A DNA stretch of 64,000 nt. Source: Pseudobacter ginsenosidimutans. Its GTDB lineage: Bacteria; Bacteroidota; Bacteroidia; Chitinophagales; Chitinophagaceae. Of the stretch, positions 43,435-52,205 are shown one piece after another (position 1 is the stretch's first letter; the number at the start of each line of letters is the position of its first letter). The translations under genes and the position numbers were made by a program. A model generated the notes under the pieces. The model made no database searches. It saw only the letters and a program-made list of their open reading frames with translations, and was not told the origin of the DNA. The stretch is from contig NZ_CP042431.1 in NCBI RefSeq assembly GCF_007970185.1, positions 7,299,342 through 7,363,341 of the forward strand, written 5' to 3'.

Positions 43435-44160
43435 ATGCTGTACAAAATACTATTTCACCCCAATATTCCCAAAGTCCTCGTGTTATTTCTTGCCTTACAT
43501 CATGCAGCTCCGGCTCAGCAGACTGTCACCAGTACTTACGGAGTTCCGGTTGTAGTGCAGAAATCGCAGTATGAAACGGGTGTTGAAAAAGATTCCCTGC
43601 ATAGGATGGTTGAACTGCGTACGATAATTCCAGGCATTGTATATGATCTCCGGTACGCTACCAAAAACAACTTCATGCACCGGCGAATGTATCCCAAAAA
43701 TACAAATTCTACTTTTCTCCGCCTGCCAGCCGCCCTGGCGCTGCAGGAAATACAATACGAATTGAATGCCAAAGGTTACGGATTGAAAATATTTGACGCT
43801 TATCGTCCCTATTCCGTAACCGTGAGTTTCTGGGAACTGGTAAAGGATCCGCGCTACGTTGCAGAGCCAACAAAGGGTTCAGGCCATAACAGGGGGTTGG
43901 CAGTGGATTGCACCATCCTGAATTTAACAGATTCCAGGGAATTGGACATGGGCACAGGATTCGACAATTTCACCGATTCTGCCCATCATGATTTTACCCG
44001 GTTACCGCAGACTGTGCTTGATAACCGTCAACTACTCAGGGCGCTCATGGAAAAGTACGGATTCAGGGCCTTCGATACGGAGTGGTGGCATTACTACTGG
44101 CCCAATGACAGGGAATACCAGGTGCTGGATATTCCCTTCCGGCAATTAAGATCGAAATAA
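43435..44160 (+). CDS. D-alanyl-D-alanine dipeptidase (VanX/DdpX family, M15)
   Basis: 241 residues with a signal peptide (LVLFLALHHAAPAQQ). Catalytic zinc motifs SGHNRGLAVDCT (S-x-H-x6-D) and EWWHYYW (E-x-x-H) are intact, as are the Arg and Tyr of FDAYRPYSV. It hydrolyses D-Ala-D-Ala. Outside van clusters such enzymes recycle cell-wall peptides, and nothing here suggests vancomycin resistance. Its stop is only 2 bases from the stop of the convergent DUF952 gene. Confidence 0.92.
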   Translation: MLYKILFHPNIPKVLVLFLALHHAAPAQQTVTSTYGVPVVVQKSQYETGVEKDSLHRMVELRTIIPGIVYDLRYATKNNFMHRRMYPKNTNSTFLRLPAALALQEIQYELNAKGYGLKIFDAYRPYSVTVSFWELVKDPRYVAEPTKGSGHNRGLAVDCTILNLTDSRELDMGTGFDNFTDSAHHDFTRLPQTVLDNRQLLRALMEKYGFRAFDTEWWHYYWPNDREYQVLDIPFRQLRSK

Positions 44161-44162
44161 CA

Positions 44163-44462
44163 CTACAGTTTACCGGTCTCAATCACAGCATCGAGATTGA
44201 TGGGGCCATATATATGCGGATAAGTGGCCGCATTGGATGGGCTCCACTCATAGATCAGCTGGCTTTTCAGTTTCGAAGTATCGATGCTCAGCTTCAGCAA
44301 TTTCTTTTTTCCTTCGAAATAACGGTGTAGCACATCCGAGATCTGATCTTCCTGACAGCAATGGATGTATCCCTCCTCTTTCAGACTCGGGGTTTCGTAA
44401 TGGCCTGCCTTCTTTGCAGCAGTCCATTCCGGCTCTGTAGTGATATGAAATATTACAGGCAT
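44163..44462 (-). CDS. DUF952 family protein
   Basis: 99 residues. Family hallmarks are IFHITTEPEWTAAKKAGHYE, then EEGYIHCCQEDQISDVLHRYF, LLKLSIDTSKL and THYHIYGP-like PHIYGPINLDAVI. DUF952 has an ADP-ribosyltransferase-like fold in some analyses; no activity is established. It is last gene of the aromatic operon, 4 bases after aroC, with no obvious metabolic link. Confidence 0.88.
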   Translation of the reverse strand: MPVIFHITTEPEWTAAKKAGHYETPSLKEEGYIHCCQEDQISDVLHRYFEGKKKLLKLSIDTSKLKSQLIYEWSPSNAATYPHIYGPINLDAVIETGKL

Positions 44463-44466
44463 AGGT

Positions 44467-45465
44467 TTATAATACTCTTTTGATATGTTGTTCCATCAGC
44501 AAAAGGTCTGCCAGCACAATAGCTGCCACGGCTTCCAGCACCACGGGCACACGGAGTGCAATGCAAAGATCATGACGTCCCTTCACTGAAAAAGTTTCTG
44601 TTTGCTGCGTTTCCCAGTTCAGGGTCTGTTGTTCTTTCGGCGTACTGCTGGTAGGTTTGATAGCGATGCGGAATACCAGCTCATTGCCATTGGTGATACC
44701 GCCTACGATGCCGCCTGCATGGTTGGTAGCTGTTTGTCCTTCCATATTGAGGATAGCATCATTGTGATCACTTCCGAACATACGCGCTGCTGCAAAACCA
44801 GTCCCGAATTCGATCCCGCGAACAGCAGGAATGGCAAACACAGCATGACTAAGCAATGATTCTGCAGAATCGAAGAATGGCTCTCCCAATCCTGCCGGCA
44901 ATCCACTTACACGGCACTCAACTATGCCACCGATACTATCTTTGGCATCGATCGCTTTTTGCAGGCCCTTATCCAGATCAGCTTCGCCCCCTATTTCCAG
45001 GATCTTCGCTTCTATATTAACGTTAGCCGTGGCTGCCAGTTTTTTGGCGATCACACCGGCTGCTACCAGGCAGACAGTAAGTCTTCCACTGAAATGTCCG
45101 CCGCCCCTGAAGTCTTCGAAGCCGCCGAATTTCTGATGCGCTACAAAATCAGCATGACCGGGACGCGGCACAGAACGCTGTTTTTCATAATCACCGCTTC
45201 TTGTATTCTTGTTATCGAAGAGGATGGTCATGGGTGCGCCGGTAGACTGGCCATTGAAGATACCGGTTTTGAAGATGGGCAGATCATCTTCCTTGCGTGG
45301 CGTAGTGCCCTTCTGCATGCCGCCTTTCCTGCGTTCGATATCCGTTACGAAATCTTCTGCAGTGAGGGAAAGTCCGGCCGGACAACCATCGATATTCACG
45401 CCCACACTTTCTCCATGTGATTCACCAAAGATGGTTACCCTGAATAATCTTCCAAATGCGTTCAT
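44467..45465 (-). CDS. aroC: Chorismate synthase
   Basis: 332 residues, near the short end for the family. Converts 5-enolpyruvylshikimate 3-phosphate to chorismate using reduced FMN. Motifs: FGESHGESVGVNIDGCPAGL, SVPRPGHADFVAHQKFG, DFRGGGHFSGR and NHAGGIVGGITNG. It lies in the aromatic operon, 15 bases after aroA. Confidence 0.97.
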   Translation of the reverse strand: MNAFGRLFRVTIFGESHGESVGVNIDGCPAGLSLTAEDFVTDIERRKGGMQKGTTPRKEDDLPIFKTGIFNGQSTGAPMTILFDNKNTRSGDYEKQRSVPRPGHADFVAHQKFGGFEDFRGGGHFSGRLTVCLVAAGVIAKKLAATANVNIEAKILEIGGEADLDKGLQKAIDAKDSIGGIVECRVSGLPAGLGEPFFDSAESLLSHAVFAIPAVRGIEFGTGFAAARMFGSDHNDAILNMEGQTATNHAGGIVGGITNGNELVFRIAIKPTSSTPKEQQTLNWETQQTETFSVKGRHDLCIALRVPVVLEAVAAIVLADLLLMEQHIKRVL

Positions 45466-45480
45466 AATATTGTCAGTTCA

Positions 45481-46755
45481 TTATTGTAAAGATACGGTAG
45501 CGCCCAATTGTTGCAGGTGCGCATAGAAATCGGGGTAGGATTTATTGATGGCATCCGCTGCTTCAATAGTTACAGCTGATGATGCTTTCAATCCTGCTAC
45601 TGCACAAGCCATCGCAATACGATGATCGTGGTGCGAATAGGTTGTGGCGCCATTCAAAACTTTGCCTCCGTGAATGATCATGAGGTCATCCTGCAGATCT
45701 ATCTGCACTCCCAATTTACCAAACTCTTCCCGTAATGTAAGGGCGCGATTGCTTTCCTTATGTGTGAGGCGTTGCGCACCTTCGATCACAGTCTTCCCTT
45801 CACAGTAAGCGGCTAATGCCACCAGCGGAGGGAAGAGATCAGGACATTCGGTTGCATTGAAATGGAATGCTTTCAAACGAGCAGGACCTATTTCAATCTT
45901 ATCTGTCTGCACACTAATTTTTGCCCCGCTGCTCATCAACGCCTGCAAAACCGCGCGGTCTGCCTGCGTGGAGAAAACATCCAATCCGCGTACGGTGATA
46001 TCTCCTGCGATGGCGCCTGCCACCAGCAGGAATGCGGCTCCGCTCCAATCCCCTTCCACAGTATATTCCAGCTCACCGCTCTTTGGTGCTGAAGCATTGG
46101 CAGGAAAATAGAAAGATCCATAATTCCTGTTTTCCACTTTCCATCCGAAATCTTCCATCACCTTTAAAGTAAGGTCGATATATGGTTTGGATTTGAGATC
46201 AGTAACGGTGAGGGCTACGTCGGAAGCGCCTGCTGCTGCATAAGACATCAGCAATCCTGTGAGGAATTGAGAGCTAAGCGATCCATCCACAGTGATGGGC
46301 GCTGGTTTCAGCGGCCCTTTGATGATCAAAGGGAGCCTGCCTTTGTTGGATTGAATATCTACACTTAACTGCGGCAACACTGTGTCAAAAAAATCCATTG
46401 GTCTTGTTGTAAGACTTCCGGTTCCGTTGATGGTAATGGTTCTGTCTGCCAGTGAGATGATGGGCGTGAACATGCGTATGCCCAATCCGCTCTCGCCGCA
46501 ATTCACTTCATCCTTTACAGGCTGAACGCCGTTGCTGGTTACACGTAATGTTCCATCCGCCTGCTTTTCAGCGATTGCACCCAATGCAGTGACCACGCCG
46601 ATGGCGGCCTGATCATCATTGGAATGACCAGGATTATGAATGATGGTGATGCCCTTTCTCAATAAAGCGGCTGCGCATGCCCGTTGCATCGAGCTTTTAC
46701 TCGCAGGCGCTACAATATCCCCTTCAATACCCGATGGTTGTACTATTGCGATCAT
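45481..46755 (-). CDS. aroA: 3-phosphoshikimate 1-carboxyvinyltransferase (EPSP synthase)
   Basis: 424 residues. Transfers enolpyruvate from PEP to shikimate 3-phosphate. Two-domain inside-out barrel with SKSSMQRA-like SSMQRACAAALL, GESGLGIRMFTP (for the usual GNAGTxxR), DGSLSSQFLTGLLMS, the EGDWSGAAFLLVAGA loop and HDHRIAMACAVAG. The Gly-Glu-Ser-Gly-Leu variant lies in the PEP-binding loop and may affect glyphosate response; that is inference. Its start overlaps the aroB stop by 4 bases. Confidence 0.96.
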   Translation of the reverse strand: MIAIVQPSGIEGDIVAPASKSSMQRACAAALLRKGITIIHNPGHSNDDQAAIGVVTALGAIAEKQADGTLRVTSNGVQPVKDEVNCGESGLGIRMFTPIISLADRTITINGTGSLTTRPMDFFDTVLPQLSVDIQSNKGRLPLIIKGPLKPAPITVDGSLSSQFLTGLLMSYAAAGASDVALTVTDLKSKPYIDLTLKVMEDFGWKVENRNYGSFYFPANASAPKSGELEYTVEGDWSGAAFLLVAGAIAGDITVRGLDVFSTQADRAVLQALMSSGAKISVQTDKIEIGPARLKAFHFNATECPDLFPPLVALAAYCEGKTVIEGAQRLTHKESNRALTLREEFGKLGVQIDLQDDLMIIHGGKVLNGATTYSHHDHRIAMACAVAGLKASSAVTIEAADAINKSYPDFYAHLQQLGATVSLQ

Positions 46756-47777
46756 GCCGGTAATTCCTGGATTAATGTTTGCAATTGATTCATCGGGATC
46801 TGTTGTACGATCCCTTTTCCGATCTTTTCCAACAACACATAATTCATGCTCGTTCTTTCCTTCTTCTTATCTTTCTTCAACACTTCGAATGCTGCATTGT
46901 GATCATATTCGGCATAAGTAGGCAGGCCATACTGGCTCAATACTTTCACTACTCTTTCCGTTTCTTTGAAACCCGCCAGGGCAGCCGATAAATGACAGGC
47001 AGCCGTCATTCCGATGGAAATAGCCTGGCCATGTGACAGTTCATACATATTCTCGATTGCATGCCCAAGTGTATGTCCAAAGTTCAGCAGGCGGCGGTCG
47101 CCCTGTTCAAACTCATCCTTTTCCACCACTTTCGATTTGAGCATGGCATTGCGGAGAATGAGTTTGCCCAATGCAGATTTATCTTTTTTGTAGAAGTTCA
47201 GTTTTTTGCTTTCCAGCTCTTTGAACATGGCAAGATCCCTGATACAACTGTGTTTGATGATCTCGGCAAAGCCGTTGATCCATTCAGCGTCCGGTAAGGT
47301 TTTCAGCAGGCTGTAATCGTAAAGCAGGAAATCCGGTTGACGGATAGTCCCTACAAGATTCTTGTAGATTCCAACATCTACGCCGTTCTTGCCGCCGATA
47401 CTGGCATCCACCATCGCGAGTATGGTGGAAGGGACGAAGCCGCAACGGATCCCACGCATATAGATAGCCGCTACATAACCGGTGATATCTGTTACAACAC
47501 CACCGCCAACGCCAACCAGAGTTGTCTTGCGGTCGGCACCGGATTCGATGAGTTGTTCTATCACACTGTCTACCGTTGCCTGCACTTTGAATGCTTCACC
47601 GGGTTTGAGTACGATGCAGTTCCAGCCTTTGAACTTTTTTGCCTGGGCCTGAAATATATTCTCATCGGTGATGATCACTGTATGCTCCTTCCCTGCCAGT
47701 TTTTCCAGCATGGTGAAGTCAGCATCGAAGTAGTAATCAACCTTCTTTGATGAGAACTGACATGATTTTTTTTGCAT
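46752..47777 (-). CDS. aroB: 3-dehydroquinate synthase
   Basis: 341 residues. NAD-dependent conversion of DAHP to 3-dehydroquinate. Motifs: GVGGGVVTDITGYVAAIYMRG for NAD binding, PSTILAMVDASIGGKNGVD with the metal/substrate region, and the metal-binding HSC / FGHTLGHAIE His residues. It is cotranscribed with aroA (overlap) and lies 1 base after the Y1-transposase-like gene. Confidence 0.97.
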   Translation of the reverse strand: MQKKSCQFSSKKVDYYFDADFTMLEKLAGKEHTVIITDENIFQAQAKKFKGWNCIVLKPGEAFKVQATVDSVIEQLIESGADRKTTLVGVGGGVVTDITGYVAAIYMRGIRCGFVPSTILAMVDASIGGKNGVDVGIYKNLVGTIRQPDFLLYDYSLLKTLPDAEWINGFAEIIKHSCIRDLAMFKELESKKLNFYKKDKSALGKLILRNAMLKSKVVEKDEFEQGDRRLLNFGHTLGHAIENMYELSHGQAISIGMTAACHLSAALAGFKETERVVKVLSQYGLPTYAEYDHNAAFEVLKKDKKKERTSMNYVLLEKIGKGIVQQIPMNQLQTLIQELPA

Positions 47778-47778
47778 G

Positions 47779-48207
47779 CTATAGTTGTACTTTATCGAAA
47801 ACTTCCAGTTCGCTTTCGAGCGATTTGGTCTTATGGTATTCTTCCTGCTTGCCGATGAAATCCGCTACCTGCTTCACTCCTGAAGGACTTACCGTGTAGG
47901 CGGCAAAGTTCTCCTCCCATTCAAACGGTTCTGTCAGCAGATTGGAATTGTTGATCCAGCCGGACGCTTCCGTTTTGAGGGCTTTCATTACCTGCAGGAG
48001 ATTCTGCGCAGGATGCAATTGTATCAGCAAATGCAGATGGTCTTCCACGCCGTTCACTGCCGTTACTTTGGTTCCCTTTGCAGACGCGTCTTGCTGCAGG
48101 TGCGCAAACAATACGGTACGGATGGGTTTCTTCAGTAATGGCCTGCGTTCATGAACGGTTACGATCACATGAACAAAGAGCCAGATCTTATGGTTTTGAT
48201 TCGCCAC
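47779..48207 (-). CDS. Y1 (IS200-like, HUH) transposase homologue, probably domesticated
   Basis: 142 residues starting at GTG directly after the TAA of the DAHP synthase gene. It has the fold order of REP-associated/IS200 Y1 transposases: IWLFVHVIVTVHERR, then GVEDHLHLLIQL with the HUH pair (His-Leu-His), and a C-terminal helix SPSGVKQVADFIGKQEEYH. In active relatives that helix reads about V-x-x-Y-I-x-N-Q, so the nucleophilic Tyr position is Phe here. Lack of flanking repeats and its tight fit inside the aro operon suggest a retained cellular protein, perhaps nucleic acid-binding. Function unknown. Confidence 0.8.
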   Translation of the reverse strand: MANQNHKIWLFVHVIVTVHERRPLLKKPIRTVLFAHLQQDASAKGTKVTAVNGVEDHLHLLIQLHPAQNLLQVMKALKTEASGWINNSNLLTEPFEWEENFAAYTVSPSGVKQVADFIGKQEEYHKTKSLESELEVFDKVQL

Positions 48208-49296
48208 TTAATCGTTCATGATCTTGTTCTGGTGGTTGATACTTTCCATGTGCACAGCGTCGAAATACTTTGTGATGAATTCTTTGCTCAGGCCGAGCTT
48301 ATCACCCTGTTTGAAGGCGCGCTCCAGGATCTCGTTCCAGCGGTTGGTTTGCAGGATGGTGATCTCGTTGTTCTTTTTGTACAAGCCGATCTGTTCTGCC
48401 ACTTTCATACGCTGTCCGAGGATCTGCATCAGTTCATCATCCAGGTGGTTGATCTGCTGGCGGAGCTTTTCGAGGGCTGCATGGAATTCTTCGGAGGCGG
48501 AATCTTCTTTTCTCCAAACGATCTCGTCGAGCATTTCAGCGAGGCGCTCGGGCGTTACCTGTTGTTTGGCATCGCTCCAGGCTTTGTCGGGGTCGATATG
48601 AGATTCGATGATGAATCCGTCGTAGTCGAGGTTCACAGCTTTCTGCATTACGTCCAGGAGGATATCTCTTCTTCCACAGATATGCGAAGGGTCATTGATG
48701 AAGGGAAGCTCGGGATTGCGGCGTTTCATTTCGATGGCGAGGTGCCACATGGGGGCATTGCGGTATTCGGAGTTACCGTATGCGCTGAATCCGCGGTGGA
48801 TCAGACCGATCTGGTCGATCCCTGCCTTAGCTACGCGTTCAACAGCGCCGGTCCACAATTCGAGGTCGGGGTTGATGGGATTCTTGATCAGTACAGGCAG
48901 TTTCACACCTTTGAGTGCATCAGCCACTTCCTGTACGCTGAAGGGGTTAACAGTGGTGCGGGCGCCGATCCAGAGCACGTCTACATCAAAGTGAAGCGCA
49001 TCTTCCACCTGTTTGGCGGTGGCCACTTCCACGGTGATGGGGAGACCGGTAAGTTTCTTTGCCTGTTGCATCCAGGGAAGTCCCTTGGTGCCGATGCCTT
49101 CGAAGGAACCGGGACGTGTACGGGGTTTCCAGATACCGGCGCGGAGCATGTTCACTTTTCCGGTTTTTGCGAGACGCTGCGCTGTTTCCAGCACCTGCTC
49201 TTCGGTTTCTGCGCTACAGGGGCCTGAAATGATCAGGGGACGTTTCTTCCAGGTTGCCTGCACTGTTTCCTTCATGGTTGTTTCACTAACTGTCAT
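48208..49296 (-). CDS. Bifunctional DAHP synthase / chorismate mutase
   Basis: 362 residues. The N-terminal DAHP synthase (about 15-265; type I-beta, KDPG-like: LIISGPCSAETEEQVLETA, AGIWKPRTRPGSFEG, IGARTTVNPFSVQEVAD, LIKNPINPD, INDPSHICGRRD) makes the first intermediate of the shikimate pathway. The C-terminal AroQ-type chorismate mutase (about 275-350; LRQQINHLDDELMQILGQRM) converts chorismate to prephenate and may also serve as the feedback sensor, as in related fusions. It is followed with no gap by the Y1-like gene. Confidence 0.95.
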   Translation of the reverse strand: MTVSETTMKETVQATWKKRPLIISGPCSAETEEQVLETAQRLAKTGKVNMLRAGIWKPRTRPGSFEGIGTKGLPWMQQAKKLTGLPITVEVATAKQVEDALHFDVDVLWIGARTTVNPFSVQEVADALKGVKLPVLIKNPINPDLELWTGAVERVAKAGIDQIGLIHRGFSAYGNSEYRNAPMWHLAIEMKRRNPELPFINDPSHICGRRDILLDVMQKAVNLDYDGFIIESHIDPDKAWSDAKQQVTPERLAEMLDEIVWRKEDSASEEFHAALEKLRQQINHLDDELMQILGQRMKVAEQIGLYKKNNEITILQTNRWNEILERAFKQGDKLGLSKEFITKYFDAVHMESINHQNKIMND

Positions 49297-49303
49297 ACAA
49301 TGA

Positions 49304-49376
49304 ATTTGAAAATTTGAATATGTCTGTGTCTTGATTTCTTGTTTTCCAGCCGGCAGACGTATTCAAATTTTCAAAT
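49304..49376. repeat. 17-bp perfect inverted repeat between the helicase and DAHP synthase genes
   Basis: Arms 49304-49320 and 49360-49376 match perfectly around a 39-base spacer. Each arm is itself near-palindromic (ATTTGAAAATTTGAATA). AT-rich TTCAAATTTTCAAAT-type repeats are frequent in Bacteroidota spacers. It fills the 91-base gap and could fold in the operon mRNA. Confidence 0.7.
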
Positions 49377-49387
49377 CCTGTTTTGAA

Positions 49388-51073
49388 TTATCGTCTGCTG
49401 TCTGCGTCGTTCATTCTGATCCTTCTACCCTTGTAGTTCTTGCCATCGATGGCGCGGATCATTTGTTGTGCTGCACGTTTATCGATCTCGATCCAGCTGT
49501 TCATTTCTTTCATATCGATCCTGCCGAGCACATCTTTTCTGAGATCGCTCATATCCAGGATGAACTGGAGGAAACTGGCCTTATAGAAGCCGTCCTTGGT
49601 GCCGAGGTTCACAAAAAGGCGGGCATAATCTCCACCACCGCCGAACTCACGGCCACGTGTATCCCGGCGGGCATTCCTGTCGCCATTGCGCTCGAAACGT
49701 CCGCGGTCCTGTCCACGGTCCAAGGTTCTTTCCCTGCGTGCATCCGGACGAACATTGAGGTCTTCTGCGTTCTCATAGTATTTGAGGAAGCGGTCGAACT
49801 CCATGGCTGCCACGCGCTTCAGCACTTCTTCCTTGGTCATGTCTGCGAACTTCTCTTCCAGCATGGGAACATAGGTTTCATAGTCGCCATGGCTGATATC
49901 GGTCTGCAGCAGTTTGTCCATGAAATGGTAGAACTGCTTGCGGCAAACATCCTTTCCGCTGGGGATCTCCAGCTTGTGGAATGGCGCCTGAACGATGGAT
50001 TGGATCTGGCGCATCTTGCCGGTTTCACGTACATGCACAATCGACATACAGATACCGGTATTACCAGCGCGTCCTGTACGGCCACTGCGGTGCGTATACA
50101 CTTCCACATCATCCGGTAACTCGTAATTGATCACATGCGTGATATCTTTTACGTCGATACCCCTTGCGGCCACATCCGTTGCAATTAAGAGCTGTAAGGT
50201 CTTTTCACGGAATTCGCCCATTACCTTATCGCGTTGCTGCTGTGTCAGATCTCCATGCAGTGCATCGATATCGTAGCCTTCGCGGGTAAGTTTTTCGGCA
50301 ATCTCCTGTGCGTCTGCCTTGGTACGGGTAAAGATGATCCCATAGATACCCGGGTTGAAATCGATCAGTCTTTTCAGCGCCTGGTACCTGTGCTGTGCAG
50401 AGGTAACATAGTACTGGTGATCGATATTCTTGTTGGCGGTGTTCACCTTTCCTACCGTGATCTCGAATGGTTCCTTCATGTAGCGTTTGCTAACACGTTT
50501 GATCTCCGGTGGCATGGTAGCGCTGAAGAGCCAGGTGGCCTCACGGTTAGGGGTATTCTGAAGGATGAATTCGATATCATCCTTGAAACCCATGTTCAGC
50601 ATTTCATCAGCCTCATCCAGCACCACATATTTGATCTCTTCGAGATTGATCGCTTTGCGTTCGATCAGGTCAATCAGGCGGCCGGGTGTTGCCACCACTA
50701 TCTGCACGCCTCTTTTCAGTTCCCTGATCTGTTGCCCGATGGATGCTCCGCCGTACACTGCGGCCACATACATCTGGGGCAGGAATTTCTTGAAACCTTC
50801 CAGTTCGGTAACGATCTGGAGGCACAATTCTCTTGTAGGGCAAACTACCAGCGCCTGGGGGTGTCTCTGTTTCTCTTCTACAAGGTGCAGTAAAGGCAAT
50901 CCGAATGCGGCTGTTTTCCCCGTACCGGTCTGTGCCAGCCCCACCAGGTCTTTGGTGCCGCTGAGCAACACAGGAATCGCTTGTTCCTGAATAGGTGTCG
51001 GGTTTTTATAGCCAAGTGCATCGGTAGCCTGTACCAACCTGGCGTCTAAACCCAACGCGTCGAAAGTCGTCAT
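49388..51073 (-). CDS. DEAD-box ATP-dependent RNA helicase with DbpA-type C-terminal domain
   Basis: 561 residues. Core motifs in order: Q motif NPTPIQEQAIP, Walker A AQTGTGKTAAF, LDEADEM, FSATMP, and HRSGRTGRAG. An Arg/Asp/Gly-rich linker (about 440-480) is followed by a DbpA/CsdA-type RNA-recognition domain (YARLFVNLGTKDGFYKASFL). It unwinds structured RNA, typically in ribosome assembly or cold adaptation. Its place inside the aromatic operon is unusual; a private promoter in the 79-base gap upstream is possible. Confidence 0.93.
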   Translation of the reverse strand: MTTFDALGLDARLVQATDALGYKNPTPIQEQAIPVLLSGTKDLVGLAQTGTGKTAAFGLPLLHLVEEKQRHPQALVVCPTRELCLQIVTELEGFKKFLPQMYVAAVYGGASIGQQIRELKRGVQIVVATPGRLIDLIERKAINLEEIKYVVLDEADEMLNMGFKDDIEFILQNTPNREATWLFSATMPPEIKRVSKRYMKEPFEITVGKVNTANKNIDHQYYVTSAQHRYQALKRLIDFNPGIYGIIFTRTKADAQEIAEKLTREGYDIDALHGDLTQQQRDKVMGEFREKTLQLLIATDVAARGIDVKDITHVINYELPDDVEVYTHRSGRTGRAGNTGICMSIVHVRETGKMRQIQSIVQAPFHKLEIPSGKDVCRKQFYHFMDKLLQTDISHGDYETYVPMLEEKFADMTKEEVLKRVAAMEFDRFLKYYENAEDLNVRPDARRERTLDRGQDRGRFERNGDRNARRDTRGREFGGGGDYARLFVNLGTKDGFYKASFLQFILDMSDLRKDVLGRIDMKEMNSWIEIDKRAAQQMIRAIDGKNYKGRRIRMNDADSRR

Positions 51074-51152
51074 AAAGTAAAAAATTTGCGCAAAGGTACT
51101 GCTTACGGCGGCGATGGCCTAAATTATCCTTCCAAAGAGCTGAAAAGCAATG

Positions 51153-51359
51153 CTAGCGCAGCAAAAAGAACGCAGCAATGCCCAGGCATAAGAGCCCTGC
51201 TGCGAGATTCACCCACAGCTTATAGTTTTTCCCCAGAGCCAGCTCCATCCTTTCGGACTTTGCGCTACCCCAGAATAACCATTTTGATCTTGAAATGGCC
51301 AGATACAGGCAGATGATGCCGAACCCGGCAAAGAACAGGGTATCGAAATTCCAGTTCAT
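51153..51359 (-). CDS. Small two-helix membrane protein
   Basis: 68 residues with hydrophobic stretches at about 8-24 and 48-66, separated by a basic loop (RSKWLFWGSAKSERM). Its ATG overlaps the tyrA stop (ATGA), so it is probably coupled to tyrA. Function unknown; an uptake or anchoring role would be guesswork. Confidence 0.65.
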   Translation of the reverse strand: MNWNFDTLFFAGFGIICLYLAISRSKWLFWGSAKSERMELALGKNYKLWVNLAAGLLCLGIAAFFLLR

Positions 51360-52204
51360 TTGATGATCCTCCTGATTTTATTGGCCTGCTCTATCAGTTC
51401 CTGCAGGTACTCGAAGTTCTCCTTTTCCAGGCAGGATTTGAATTTCCGGAGCTGACTGATATGCTCGTTCAATACATCCAGCACATGCTCTTTGTTCTGC
51501 ATGAAGATCGGCACCCACATAGCAGGGTTACTCTTGGCCAGCCTCACAGTGCTTTCGAAACCACCGCCTGCCAGTTCGAAGATGGCATCTTCCTCCTTCT
51601 CTTTTTCCAGCACCGTATTGGCCAGGGCAAAAGAAGTGATATGGGAGATATGGCTCACATAGGCTGCGTGCATATCATGACTGTCTGCATCCATATAGCT
51701 CAGGCGCATACCCAGCTGACGGTACACGTTCTCGATGATATCCACGATCACGGGATCGCTTTTTTCTTTCTCACAGATCACGCAGGTCCTGCCGGTGAAC
51801 GCGTCCTGTACCGCTGCTTCCGGACCGCTGTACTCGGTACCCCACATCGGGTGAGTGGCTACAAAACGATGACGCATCGGATGATCTTTCAGTGATGCAC
51901 AGAGTACAGATTTTGTAGAGCCCGCATCCACCACTATTTGTTTATCGGTCACCAGGTCCATGATCTGTTTCATCACAGGGATGGTAGTATCTACCGGGAT
52001 GGCAACGTAGATGAGATCGCTGTTGCGGACTGCGTCTTCGAGGCTCATGGCTTCATCGATCAATCCGAGCCCGAGCGCTTTATCGGCGCTGGATTTGGTG
52101 CGGCTGACGCCGATCACTTTTTTGGTGAGGCCGAGATTCTTCAACGCCAGGCTGAAGGATCCGCCGATCAGGCCCACACCTACTATGGTAACTGCATTGA
52201 ACAT
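51356..52204 (-). CDS. tyrA: Prephenate dehydrogenase
   Basis: 282 residues. Rossmann motif VGVGLIGGSFSLALKNLG binds NAD(P). Catalytic His lies in THPMWGTEYSGPEAA and HAAYVSHISHITSFALA follows. It converts prephenate to 4-hydroxyphenylpyruvate for tyrosine synthesis. It lacks an ACT domain. It lies 1 base after the aminotransferase gene in the aromatic operon. Confidence 0.94.
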   Translation of the reverse strand: MFNAVTIVGVGLIGGSFSLALKNLGLTKKVIGVSRTKSSADKALGLGLIDEAMSLEDAVRNSDLIYVAIPVDTTIPVMKQIMDLVTDKQIVVDAGSTKSVLCASLKDHPMRHRFVATHPMWGTEYSGPEAAVQDAFTGRTCVICEKEKSDPVIVDIIENVYRQLGMRLSYMDADSHDMHAAYVSHISHITSFALANTVLEKEKEEDAIFELAGGGFESTVRLAKSNPAMWVPIFMQNKEHVLDVLNEHISQLRKFKSCLEKENFEYLQELIEQANKIRRIIK

Positions 52205-52205
52205 G

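Noticed and set aside
43435-44160. VanX-like dipeptidase as a vancomycin resistance gene
   Set aside because: There are no vanH or vanA neighbours, the protein is exported, and it sits among cell-wall genes. A peptidoglycan recycling role is more likely.
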